Below are positions 24,766 to 35,277 of a DNA stretch of 64,000 bases, piece after piece. The DNA is taken from contig JAETXT010000012.1 of NCBI GenBank assembly GCA_019188255.1, positions 2,542,001 to 2,606,000 of the forward strand, given 5' to 3'. Origin of the DNA: Verticillium longisporum. Its lineage: Eukaryota > Ascomycota > Sordariomycetes > Glomerellales > Plectosphaerellaceae. Positions within the stretch are counted from its first letter, which is position 1. Every line of letters begins with the position of its first letter. The translations under genes and the position numbers were made by a program. Under the pieces are notes generated by a model. It saw nothing but the letters and a program-made list of their open reading frames with translations, did not search any database and was not told the origin of the DNA.

Positions 24766-25594
24766 TGGAGTTTGCTTCGCCAGTTTGAGTCAATTTGCTG
24801 CTCTGGTTGCTCGGTGTTGTGCGATAAACTGATGAAAAGCCAGTGCCGATTTGCCCAGGTATATCAAGACCACTCTGGCGAGCGACACGACTGATCTTTA
24901 TACATCATTGTTTGTGAAATGAGCTGAGTTTTCCACACCTTCCATCACGCCTCGAAGTTGCGACGGCAAAGGCGCGCGGGTAGAAGTTGAGGGCTAGTCG
25001 GCCGCCAGTCGCGCTGGAGAGAAGCCTGGCCCTGGGGTAGTGCGGGGCCCCGGACGACTCACCCTATGCCCCCAAGCCCGGCCAAGGAATATTTTGGGCC
25101 TAATACTGGATCATGAGTCGAACAGGCGCTGTCTACGGACAATTCTACGTGTGAGGTTGGTGCGGGGTTGATGCGTTTGCTCATTACCGTGCCTCCCGCG
25201 GGAAGGGAATACAGAGCCCGCCCGGTTCTTCACCCGAAGCCAATGTCAAGCTGAAGAGGTTCCGGCTGCTAGCCGGATGCCTCATTGATACGCAATTCCA
25301 TTCGAACACATCTTGTCTTGTTTTTGGTCTTGCGGAAGAGGTCCCAAAGACATGATGGCGTAGACAGATACTGGGTTCCGAGTTTCCAGACCCCCAGAAA
25401 CCCAACCTGCGTACTTGGGCATATAGTTGCCCCAACCAATCGAAGATCTTGATTGAAAAGTTTTTTATCTCGTCAGAAATGAAGAATGTCTTCTTAGGGT
25501 TACGACAGAGCTGTCGTCACGAAGTTTTGACCTTAGATGCTCGAGAAAACCTGGGAAGCGATTTCTTTCTTTACTGTTACCAAACGTATCCTAT
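24766..25594. promoter_or_regulatory. Promoter of the MFS permease
   Basis: 829 bp between the permease start and the 3' end of the carrier, both on the minus strand. It contains the palindrome TCCCGCGGGA (listed separately) 429 bp upstream of the permease ATG. No gene is seen. Confidence 0.5.
25194..25203. promoter_or_regulatory. Palindrome TCCCGCGGGA, candidate regulator site 1
   Basis: A perfect 10-bp palindrome followed by AGG, so it also contains CGGGAAGG. The CCG/CGG core is of the kind bound by Zn2Cys6 dimers. It lies upstream of the permease start. Confidence 0.55.
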
Positions 25595-26742
25595 CTACCG
25601 TCCTTCGCTCAACAGTCCTGAAACCTTCTCATACACAGTGAAAACAATGCCGCCGCTCAGTACTAGCCGCCCAAGTCTCATCGTACTGCCACTCCACAGG
25701 CCCCGGATTCCTCGCTCATGCACAATGCTTTTGAACGCTTCGGAAGTACTGGCTCCTTTTGCAGACTGCGCCTTTGTTTTGACAGAGTCAAAGGGTTGAG
25801 TGGCATATACGGTGATGATGCCGGCTACAGCTCCAGAAGCGAACGTCATGATACTATTTTGTTGCAGGTCGTACTGTTTTGAGACCTCTCTGATGACATT
25901 GTAGGAGCCCATGCGTACGGCAGATGTCGCCGACTGTTTCAATGTTGTTGATGCTAGACCTCTGTATACTTCGCTAATGCCGCGCTCGCTTATCATCAGT
26001 CTCAAGGCATGAGCACCGCCGTTGTATTTGCGCGACCCGGATTTGGCGTCGTCAATCCTATGTAACACATGTCAGATGATGAGCCGTGAGTGAGCATTAT
26101 CTGGTACATACAGGGCTGTTTTGACACGCTCCGTTGGCGTCACAGCCACAATGCTCTCAACTGCGCCGGCGATCATTCCAGCAAGGATGCCCCGAGCTGG
26201 CGATAACCTGCCTCGGTCGTCCATCAACAGGTTCCGGATGGAGTCGAAAGAGAGAAACCTGACGCCAGCCTTGAATGTTGTTCCCTAAATCGACACGCGT
26301 CAGCATAGCTGGAACTGAGAGTTCGCCAGGCACGCTATATCACGTACTAGGATCAAAGTTGAACAGCCTGTGTAAACGCCTCGTAATCCGTCTTGTCGGA
26401 TGACCTGCGAAATGACAGCCATGGGATTTCTCGAATGGGTTGGTTGCAACTGCGCCCTAGTTTTTGCGAATTCGAAAGGATACTTGAAAGCATGTTCGTC
26501 AGCATTTCTTCCTGCCTTATCATGGAAGTCTTGAGTCTGGGAGGAGTCAGAGGACGTCATACAGTAATGGTGGCTTCGACACCTCCAGCGACACCACCAG
26601 AGAACAACGACAGTGCGGGGGAGATCTTTCGCTTTTCATTCTGGTTCAATGCTGGAGCCTTTGACTCATTGAGCTTTCCTACAAGTGATTCTGGCATGTT
26701 CAGAGCCTGGGCTCTGGATACTTCGGTGGCTAGCGATGTCAT
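25595..26742 (-). CDS. Mitochondrial tricarboxylate (citrate) carrier, Ctp1/Mtt1-like
   Basis: Inner-membrane carrier predicted to exchange citrate, cis-aconitate or related acids. Four exons: 26563-26742, 26348-26482, 26112-26284 and 25595-26057; introns of 80, 63 and 54 bp; product 316 aa. The first intron again ends in AAG. Each third of the protein carries the carrier signature PX[DE]XX[KR]: YPFEFAKTRAQL in repeat 1, TPTERVKTALIDDAKSG in repeat 2, and QPFDSVKTKAQS in repeat 3. The first two match the yeast citrate carrier style. An unusual N-terminal extension of about 40 residues precedes the first repeat (SLFSGGVAGGVEA). It shares a 505-bp divergent promoter with the Zn2Cys6 regulator. 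In Ustilago the homologue Mtt1 exports cis-aconitate for itaconate synthesis. No lesion is seen. Confidence 0.9.
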
Positions 26743-27247
26743 ATCTTTGATGACTCCGATTTGTGATGAAGGTGATCAAGAGGTGCCAAATGCGAAAAAG
26801 AGGGCAATAACTGAGAAAAACATTTTCAAGGACATTATTCACGTCTCTTGCGCATTTCTAAGGCTTCGACTACAGTCCTAACTTTTCCTCGCTTGTTGTC
26901 AAAGGCTGTATAGGTCAGATCTCGAGTGTGCGGGTACAGTTGTTTGGTCTTGGGCGCGAATCCCGCGGGAAGGCAGTGGCTGTGTCAGGGCTTGGCCACT
27001 TCTGCCGTGTAAGAGGTCAGGCGGCTGCTTCTGCCCCACCCTTTTTGTCATGACATTCCTGCCAAGGTGCATCCCGTCCGCGGGAAGCTACCACACACCT
27101 GAGCCCATCCTTCCCGCTGGTAGCTCGTTCATCCTGGATTGCACCTTCCCGTCACTTCGCCCGTGTCAAATGCACCACCTTTCACACAAGTTTCGTCTTC
27201 TGATCATGAGCCTTCCCGTCATATGCTCTCTTACATGATGTTAAACT
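26743..27247. promoter_or_regulatory. Divergent promoter of the carrier and the regulator, rich in CGGGAAG motifs
   Basis: It contains a perfect TCCCGCGGGA at 26961-26970, a related GTCCGCGGGAAG at 27076-27087, and CCTTCCCG at 27109-27116, 27144-27151 and 27211-27218. The density of one motif suggests direct control of both genes by one factor, possibly including autoregulation. Confidence 0.6.
26961..26970. promoter_or_regulatory. Palindrome TCCCGCGGGA, candidate regulator site 2
   Basis: An exact copy of site 1, followed by AGG. It sits 219 bp upstream of the carrier ATG and 278 bp upstream of the regulator ATG. Confidence 0.6.
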
Positions 27248-29827
27248 ATGGAAGTATCGCCAGGATCCACCACGATATCAGGTCGTCCGCGGAGACGGGC
27301 CGTTGAAGCATGCACCTTTTGCCGGAAGCGCAAGGTTTGTTTCGTCACCTTGCACAGATCTTCGACTCCGAGGCAGCACCCGCGGCTAACCTCCCTGCCA
27401 GATCAAGTGCAACAACGAGCAGCCGGCGTGTGCCAATTGCAGGACGTACGCGAAGGACTGTGTCTACGAGCCACTTACTGAAACGAATACCTCCGCTCAG
27501 CCTCGGACATCCACTCGGCGCCGTCAGCGGCCCATGCCTGCTGGTCAACGGTGCGGCTCCCCCTTCCGCTCCGAGCCACGCAACCCGGATGTGCCCCGCG
27601 CCGATGATGCTAGCATATCCAACCCCAATGCTGCTGATCACGATGTGGTTGCCGCACGTCGTGAACAGTCCCAGCACGGCACAGATACCAGCCCAACAAC
27701 CACTCCTCGGCCTGGCGTATCTCGCATGGTGGTGTCGGCCAATGGTGTCTCGAGTTATCATGGACGCACAAGTGCCCTGTACGAGGACAACGTTCAGGAG
27801 CGAGCTTCAGCGGCTGACCTGCATCCGAGGATGCCAGAAGCATGGATTGAAAAGGGGCTAGTCGCTGAAGCTGCCACGCAACGTGCGTGCTCTGCCTACC
27901 TACCCAGAGTGATGTTTGGTATCTGTCTAACTCCCCGCTGACCATTGTACAGGCCAGCTTGAGGATTTCAATTACCAATCTGGTGCACTCGATTTCGATG
28001 GTGTAGATCCTGTCCTCGGAATGCATCTTCTTTCTCTTCACTGGAATCGACAACACCATTCCTTTCTCATCACGTATCGGCCTGCTTTCATGCGTGATAT
28101 GGCTTGTGGTGGTCCATACTTTTCGAAGCTGCTCCTAAACGCTATCTACTTCGGCGCCTCCAAATTCAGCCCTCGACATGATGTTCGCAAAGATCCTAAC
28201 GATGTCCGCACTGCTGGATGGGAGTTCCGCGAACGGGTTCGAGAACTGCTGGGCAGCGCGTTGGATCGCAGTGACGTGACCACAATCCAGGCTCTTCTCG
28301 TCATGACGAACTCTCTATTCGCACTCGGAGACGAGCGAAGTGCCGCCTGGCTATATGCTGGTCTCGCATTTCGAATGATCATTGATCTCGGAATGCATGT
28401 TGATGTCCCAGATCTTGGCCGCAAATTCTCTGACGAGGACCTTGAGATACGAAGGCGCGTGTTCTGGGGCGCTTTCGGTATGTTCCTGCCTAAAGGACTC
28501 TTCGACCACCATGCCATCATGCTGAACTAATCGCAAATATCAGTCGTCGATAAGATACAAAGCCTGTACCAGGGTCGGCCCGTCACCATCAAGGAGTCAG
28601 ATACTCTTGTGCCCATCAAGTTCCTCGACACCTATGAAGAATTTGAGCATTGGAGGCCCTTCGCTTGTTCCAGTCAGTCGAATGACTATCCTGGCTCGCC
28701 GGCATACAGCGTCTCAACCTTCACATCGCTGTGTCGATTATCGGTTGCCATGAGCGATATCCTAGGATGCATTTACACGGAGAGAAGTTTCAGCCAGGCC
28801 GCGACCGAGCTGTCCAAGATGCTAGAGACACTGAATGCCAAGCTGAGTGCTTGGAAGGAATCGCTGCCTACACATCTCATATTCGACCCGAACAAATTTT
28901 CTTGCATACCTCCACCGCACGTGTTGAGCTTGCAGTCAGTAAGCTCACATTTCCCTTGCTGCTCACTTGCTGACGATTTGCAGCGCCATGTATCATGTTC
29001 TCACCATTCTGCTCCACAGACCGTTCGTGGCAGATGGTCATCTCTACACCACATCACGCTCTGTGTCGGTCAACTCATTCATTACGTGTGCATCTGCTGC
29101 CAATAGCATCGTCGCACTACTAAGAGCGTACGACCGGGCATTTACTGTGCGACGTGCGCCTTATCTGGTTTCATATGCTACCTATGTTGCTGCAACCATA
29201 CATGCGCGCATCGCCGCCAAACGGAGTAACGAGTCTGATGCTCATCGTAGCCTGCAGACATGTTTGGCTGTATTTCGAGAGAATTCAGAGACAAATTGGG
29301 CCGTGAGGAAAGCAAATGCAATAGTGCAAAGCTTGATGAAGAGGCTGGGTGTCAGTGTGGCTGAAGGAAACTTAGGTTCCGATGTTCACTGCCAAAACGC
29401 GCCAAGGGCCACGGCTCAACGTTCAAGTAACAATGGTGCTGAAAATGCCGACATCGCCACAGCACCCGACCACGCAGAACAGGCTGAGATTGCAGTGCCA
29501 GACAATATTTCACCCAGTGCAGGGTGGTCCGATATCGATGGCATCATCCAAAGCTTTGTCAAGGGCCAGGATGGGCTTGCCGCAGCGAGCGAGTACCAAG
29601 CCGACCTGGGCCATATGAACAACTTCATGCAAGCACAAACTGCACCAATCCCACCGGGCGGGTTTTACCACAACATCGAAGTTATAAGACCTCTTGACGA
29701 TCGCAACCCGAGCGACAACACAGTCACAGCTTGGTCCACGGATATCCACGCGCCGGGTGGGACAGCTTCGATTGATGACCTACTCTTCGGGTTTAACGGC
29801 TCAGCCCTTGACAGTTTCCCGTTCTAA
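27248..29827 (+). CDS. Zn2Cys6 transcription factor with fungal-specific regulatory domain
   Basis: Probable regulator of the surrounding cluster. Five exons: 27248-27334, 27402-27882, 27953-28477, 28544-28934 and 28984-29827; product 775 aa. The binuclear zinc cluster, CTFC-x6-C-x6-C-x2-C-x6-C, lies at about residues 22-50 and is split by the first intron. A basic, disordered stretch (about 55-200) follows. The middle homology region runs from about 215 to 480 (LSLHWNRQHHSFLITYRPAF, then FWGAFVVDKIQSLYQGRP, which resembles NirA/AmyR-type factors). The C-terminus is Asn/Gln/Asp-rich with a GGFYHNIEVI segment and may be activating. Intron 4 has an atypical GTCAGT donor fixed by reading frame. 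The gene sits between the carrier and the isomerase; promoters of all cluster genes share a CCGCGG-type motif suited to such a protein. Confidence 0.9.
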
Positions 29828-29994
29828 GGATCGCCACAAGACCGCAAAATCCCTCGGTAGTGGAGACTCCCAGTTTGAGCGGTCCAAAAAGACAAATTGA
29901 TGGCAAGGACAACCTCTCCGACGTTTGTGCTCAGTGACTGGGACCAGAGGCGGAAAAGGGGGGCCGGGTGACGGGGGGCGAAATCCTTGCTGGC

Positions 29995-30006
29995 TTCCCG
30001 CGGGAA
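29995..30006. promoter_or_regulatory. Palindrome TTCCCGCGGGAA, candidate regulator site 3
   Basis: A perfect 12-bp palindrome containing the same TCCCGCGGGA core as sites 1 and 2; it lies 222 bp before the isomerase ATG. Confidence 0.6.
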
Positions 30007-30013
30007 CGTCACG

Positions 30014-30033
30014 TCCCGTGGATGTCCACGGGA
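30014..30033. promoter_or_regulatory. Inverted repeat TCCCGTGGA-TG-TCCACGGGA
   Basis: Nine-base arms with a 2-bp spacer. It resembles a spaced variant of the cluster palindrome and could be a second, differently spaced site for the same factor. Confidence 0.45.
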
Positions 30034-30227
30034 ACCATCCCTTCCTCTGCAAGTATCACAACCGCCTCGGCGAAATGCAGTCGGAGCTACGAGAAATATC
30101 TTGATATTCGATATTTTTCCATGCGATCTGTTGCTCCATCGGAAGCCTTAAGTATGCTGCTTATACCTGAAGTTTCAGGGTGACTGAGCATCTTCAACGA
30201 GCCCTCACCAACCTGTCACACCCACAG

Positions 30228-31595
30228 ATGAACGTCAGCAAGCGAATATTACAAGAAAGCCTTGGTCGTCAACTATATCCAGCTTCGTGGCCATCAACTC
30301 CACCTACAATGACAATCACCCCCACTTCCTCATCTGCCCGAAGGACTCGCCGTTCACTGCCAGCCGTCCTAATGCGAGCTGGCACGTCAAAGGGCCTCTT
30401 CATCCATCGAGCGCATCTTCCACCGTCAGAGAATGCATGGGCTGCTCCCCTCCTGGCCGCAATGGGCTCGCGTTACAACGACACCCGCCAGATCGATGGC
30501 ATTGGCGGCGCAACAAGTGTCACATCGAAGGTGGCAGTGGTAGCTCCTTCAAGTCGCCCTGGCGTTGATGTCGACTACACCTTTGTCCAGGTAGCCGTAG
30601 GCAAAGAAACCATCGACATGAGCGGCAATTGCGGCAACATGTGTTCTGGTGTCGGGCCGTTCGCCGTCCAGGAAAAGCTCGTGGAGCCTCAGCCTGGCGC
30701 ACGAACTGTGGATGTACGGATTTTCAACACCAACACTTCAAGAACCATTGTCGAAACTGTACAGATAGACGAAAATGGTGAGCTCAAGGAGGACGGGAAT
30801 TGTATCATTCCTGGCGTCAGGGGCTCCGGCAGCGAAATCAAGGTTGCGTTCGTTGATCCGGCGGGGAGCATGACCAACAAGCTTTTCCCCAGCGGAGTTC
30901 GCGCCGAGAAGATCGTCGTTGACGAAGTGGCAGGCTTGTCGCCTTTCTCGGTAGATGTAACACTCATCGACTCCGCGAATCCATTCATCCTGGTGGATGC
31001 CCAAACCACGGCGCCGCTTCTGAAAGGCCAACAGCAGGACTCGCCACTTAGCATCACAGTCACCGAAGCCATTCGCCAACACGGTGCTGTACTGATGGGC
31101 CTTGTGCCCGATCTTGAGGCGGCGGCTATGGTTCGAGGCACGCCAAAGATAGCCTACGTGTCTCGGCCCGATCCTTCCACCTGCTCGCCCTCAGACATCC
31201 AAGTCCTGGCGTATAGTATGGGAAAACCACACCCCAGCTTGCAGTTGACCGGCGCGGTGTGTATTGCAAGTGCAGTCTGCATGGAAGGCACTGTTGCCAA
31301 CAGCGTTGCACGTGGACAGAAATTGGGCGAAAGCGAGGCGCTTACTCCAGAGCGAACACCTAGCCCACCTAGGACGGCGACACGGGACATACAAGAACTC
31401 GAACAGAGAGCTGATCTGTTGGCGCCGGGGTTAAGCTCTTACAGCACTCAGGTGGTCACAATCACCCACGGCAGCGGCTCCATGGAAGTTGAAGTTTGGA
31501 CCAAGCTAGGCCCATGTGGCCTCGAAATCGACCGCTGCATCGTTTCGAGAACCGCTCGAAGATTATTCGAGGGGAAAGTATTGTACTATGTCTAA
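30228..31595 (+). CDS. PrpF/aconitate delta-isomerase family protein (DUF453)
   Basis: Single exon, 455 aa from ATG 30228. The family moves or flips the double bond of aconitate-type acids: PrpF isomerises 2-methylaconitate, Ustilago Adi1 converts cis- to trans-aconitate, and GalD acts on oxalomesaconate. Visible family motifs are the start LPAVLMRAGTSKGLF, DGIGGATSVTSKVAVV, the cysteine motif MSGNCGNMCSGVGPFA, a second-half DSANPFILVDA and KPHPSLQLTGAVC. The Lys of the first motif and the Cys of SGNCGN correspond to residues thought to be catalytic in bacterial PrpF. The first 27 residues, basic and rich in Ser/Pro, could be a targeting sequence; a second ATG at 30309 would remove them, so location is open. 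Its place beside a mitochondrial tricarboxylate carrier favours an aconitate-type substrate. Confidence 0.88.
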   Translation: MNVSKRILQESLGRQLYPASWPSTPPTMTITPTSSSARRTRRSLPAVLMRAGTSKGLFIHRAHLPPSENAWAAPLLAAMGSRYNDTRQIDGIGGATSVTSKVAVVAPSSRPGVDVDYTFVQVAVGKETIDMSGNCGNMCSGVGPFAVQEKLVEPQPGARTVDVRIFNTNTSRTIVETVQIDENGELKEDGNCIIPGVRGSGSEIKVAFVDPAGSMTNKLFPSGVRAEKIVVDEVAGLSPFSVDVTLIDSANPFILVDAQTTAPLLKGQQQDSPLSITVTEAIRQHGAVLMGLVPDLEAAAMVRGTPKIAYVSRPDPSTCSPSDIQVLAYSMGKPHPSLQLTGAVCIASAVCMEGTVANSVARGQKLGESEALTPERTPSPPRTATRDIQELEQRADLLAPGLSSYSTQVVTITHGSGSMEVEVWTKLGPCGLEIDRCIVSRTARRLFEGKVLYYV

Positions 31596-32679
31596 CAATA
31601 AACCGTCAACTCCATATGTGATTAACACTGTTCAACTTCGTTCGGACCAAACAGCAGTAAGACGTGATGGCGAGGACCCTCCGAGGACCCTCCGAGGACG
31701 CTCAAGAAAGTAAAGCGGCTACTTCCCCCCATCCTCAGGACGGTTTTGTCTTTCTTGCTTATGGAGATTGAAGGACAGCAGCCCGATATCATGGCCGCGG
31801 TTGGTACGGACCGCGCATGGGAGAAAAGCGGTCAGCATACCAGCGACAGGCGTATTGGAGCCAGCGTAACCGCCGGCCTCATCGCTTCTGCGGGTCTGGG
31901 CCTTCGACCGAGCACTTGGGCCTGAACGCCGCAAGACTTGTCTTACAGAAAGAAAGAAAGTCTTTGTCACACCAGCTCCCTGAATGATCAGTCTTACGCT
32001 GCGGCATGCTGAGGATGGCGTTTCGTGGCCGCGCCAAGTGCCCAACAACGCGAACTGGCATTTTCAAGACACTGACATTGGAGGCAACATGCTCTGTCTT
32101 TCCACAGCTTCCGACAACATTCCAGGCACCATCTGACAGAACCGATGTGCTTTTTTTTAGCTGCCTTGCTTCTGGGTCTCATGTGCAGCGCCCTAACAGT
32201 AGCTCAGTGGACGGTACATGATGGGAGGGAGGGAGGACGTGGCCAGACCATGGCTCCATTGCATGCAGTGGCGTGGCAGGGAGCGTGGATCGCGTACGTC
32301 TTAGCAAGCACGGCATGAGCGAGAGTGGACGCACTGTCGACTGACCCGTCTTTGCGATGTTCAGTTCATGCTGAGGACTATCTGGGGAAATCCTCAAGGA
32401 ACGCCGTGCACCGCCAGAAGGCTCTAGCACCCAAGGCCTGTGCACCGGGGGGTAATATTGTAATATTGGGGGTTCATGCGACGGCACGAGTCTGTTTCGT
32501 AGCGACTACATCGAGTGTAGGCTCGGGCAGGCCAAGAACACAGGTTCTGGGTACTAAGGACAGAGCCGCGCAACACGTCGTCTGAAGAAGGCCGCGCACG
32601 CGCAGTGCCACTGGCAGGCTGGCAGCTCTGGGCAGTAAAAGAACGGCTCTGCAAATCGTACCCGAGCCCCTGAGCCCTT

Positions 32680-32742
32680 CAGCCAGTCACTGTAGTGGCC
32701 TCAGCCAGTCACTGTAGTGGCCTCAGCCAGTCACTGTAGTGG
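32680..32742. repeat. Three tandem copies of a 22-bp unit
   Basis: CAGCCAGTCACTGTAGTGGC plus CT is repeated three times almost perfectly. The unit itself contains the inverted arms CACTG/CAGTG-like around TGTAG. Confidence 0.85.
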
Positions 32743-35220
32743 GCGTTCAGGCAAGCAAGCAGCAGGGGCGAATACTCGGACGAATAATTCGGATGAATTA
32801 TTGGGGACGAGGCAGACTGGATAGTGAAGGTCATAGGACGGCAAAGCACCGGTGGCCAGAGCGGCTGGAGAGGGCAGGAGAGGCGGCTCGCGAAGAAGGA
32901 AGCCAGGTAAATGCTGCAATGACTGCGATGACGAGCGAACGGGCGATGAGAGGTTCACGACTTCAGGACCGGTCCCGATGGTTTGGACTGAGCGCTTACA
33001 CCAGACACTTGACACCAGGCTGGCGCTTCAAAGGACGTCGGTGACTGTCATGCGACTCTTTCGCGATGCATGCTGTCTAGCGGTGTCCGTTTCCCTCACG
33101 GTAGCCAGCAGTCAGGCTTCAAAGAGGCCCGTCGGGCGGACGACGACAGGATCGGAAATGCTTGGCCGCTGAAACCGAGAGTGTTTCACCAGCGGTGGCA
33201 TGGCACCTTACCACGCTGGCCACGGGCTGATGTGGGTGGCAGCGAATGAAAGACCCGAGGCCGAGTTGCTGGGCTTGTGGTCTCTGGTCGTCTCTGGTCC
33301 CCGGTTCTTCCCAGCCTTCTTCGCCCTTCTCCTCTCCATTGCAGAGTCCCATCGTGGCTGGGCCCCCTGGATCTACCCCTGCGAGCACGAGCCATCCGTC
33401 AACGCCGTCCTGGATCCGGTGTAGCGTGTTCGATGGCCTGTCCCTGTCGGCCGCCCTCCGCATGTTGCCAGCGAGATCTCACTGGGTGGTACCCAGTGGA
33501 CGGAGCGGAATGCGCTTGGCATCATGTGAAGAGCCATTTGAACGACGACCAATGGTTCACACACTTTGCAACTTTGCAGTAACGTGAGCAGCGCAGCGCA
33601 GCGCAGGGCGACGAACGAACGGCTCCCTGTGGCCGTGGCGTGCGTTCAGCTCTTCACCTCGCCACACGATTCCTCGTACCTGCTTGCGCATTACTCAGAC
33701 GACGCAGGGCTGCTCCATACTTAGCACACGAGCATCGTATTCCGCATCAATGATCGACTTTATGCTGCCTGGCAGTGCCAACGACTTGTGGGGAGGAGGT
33801 ATCCACAGCGAAAAAGATCCGAAGGGTGAGTGACATCGGCCACGTTGGCGACCTCCAGAAGCCAAGCCAGACTTCACCGCATTCCACCCACTCGCAGCCG
33901 AGGGCGCACAGCCCCCAGAAATAGGCCAGCGGATTTCTGTGCAGTGCTCGCTACGGAGGCTCAGGAATGCGTATGCGCAAAATGTTTATCGGACTGCCTG
34001 CCGTGGCCCGTGGGACCTTGTGGAGTAGACCAGCCAGTGCACACAACATGGGACGACTTGGTCTTGTGCGTCCTGAGCGTCCATGGCCGGCGGCAGGACC
34101 GCTTCTGTGACTCGCGTGTTCGCTGGGCCGCCAGAGCGCGCGTGTGTGGCTGTCAGCACGATGTCCGTTTGAAGGTGCGCATCCTGATCGCCATGGTAGG
34201 CTGGCGAGCTATCGACCGACCGACCAGAAAAGACCGACTGGCTTTCCCGTGCCGCCCGCGCTCTAGTCTGACTTGTTCGTCGCCGGCTGGGAGACTTAGT
34301 AGCGACCAGTCCATTGTCTTGAACGACGCGACCATACGTTTCGTCACGACTCTTGTCACCTTGAAACAAACAGAAGCAAAGAAGGGAAGTTCGACAGCCA
34401 TGGCAGCCACAGCCGTCCGGGCAGAGGAACCATTCTGCTGTAACGCTGCACGCCATGTTTCCTTCTCGGCCACTCTTCTGCTGCCCCTGCCACCAGCTCG
34501 CTACAAGGCAACGTCACACGGCAAGCTGGCGACCCCGGGCTGTTCATCCATCCATCCTCTTCTTCGGCGGTCCTTCCTGGCCTCCGTGCTCTTCCAGGCC
34601 TTTCCGGGCAGGGAATGTCGAATGATCATCGCCTCTGCAGAGACGACAGCGCAGGGGAGGCAGGGAGGGACAACCTGGACGAAAAAAGACATCAGGGGTT
34701 GAGCCGCAGGGGCCAGGGGCTGGATGACAGGGGAGGGTTGGACTCTGGGCCCCAGACCCACCCAGTCGGCGTCCACACTGACGTCTCTTTTGGTTTTTTT
34801 GTGCCAGGGGCTGGCGTCGCATCTGACTGGCCACGAGGGCGGCCTTGGGTCACAAGCTGCGGCCTCCAATGGCTCCAAGGACATGGTTCGACGAGACCTG
34901 ATTGGAGACCGCCTATGGCCGCCTCGTGAGACCACTACCAATCCCCGACTCAGGAAGCGCCATCGTCTCGACACGACGACATGTTGCCCTGGATTATTGA
35001 CGACGATGGTTGTTATGGCCGGGCGCCAGGGCACCCCCATCGTGATGCGATGGACGTGTGTGCGGGACTTGATGTGCGCGAAAAGTCGGCAAACGATGCA
35101 GATCGACAGGCTAGGACAAGCACACACGATGGGGGTACGGGAACGATGACACCTGCACAGCACCCTGCGCATCCTTTCTCTCGCTCTCGCTCCCTCCAAA
35201 GGCATGCCGCAGCTGGACAC

Positions 35221-35277
35221 TGCAAGTGTCCCCCTCCACTGCAAGTGTCCCCCTCCGCTGCAAGTGTCCCCCTCGAC
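35221..35277. repeat. Three tandem copies of a 19-bp unit
   Basis: TGCAAGTGTCCCCCTC plus three variable bases occurs three times head to tail. Confidence 0.85.

Larger units (their letters stand above)
29828..30227. promoter_or_regulatory. Promoter of the PrpF-type isomerase with two palindromes
   Basis: A 400-bp non-coding region after the regulator stop. It carries the 12-bp palindrome TTCCCGCGGGAA (29995-30006) and, 7 bp further, an inverted repeat TCCCGTGGA-TG-TCCACGGGA (30014-30033). Confidence 0.6.

Noticed and set aside
23013..31595. Complete itaconate biosynthesis cluster
   Set aside because: No decarboxylase of the Tad1 or CadA type and no P450 or dioxygenase are present in the window.
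33830..34702. 290-codon open frame on the plus strand
   Set aside because: It opens with GTG, has Cys/Arg-rich random composition, and the opposite strand is equally open, as expected by chance in GC-rich DNA.
34501..35244. 247-codon open frame on the minus strand
   Set aside because: No recognisable motif, and its composition mirrors the overlapping plus-strand frames.
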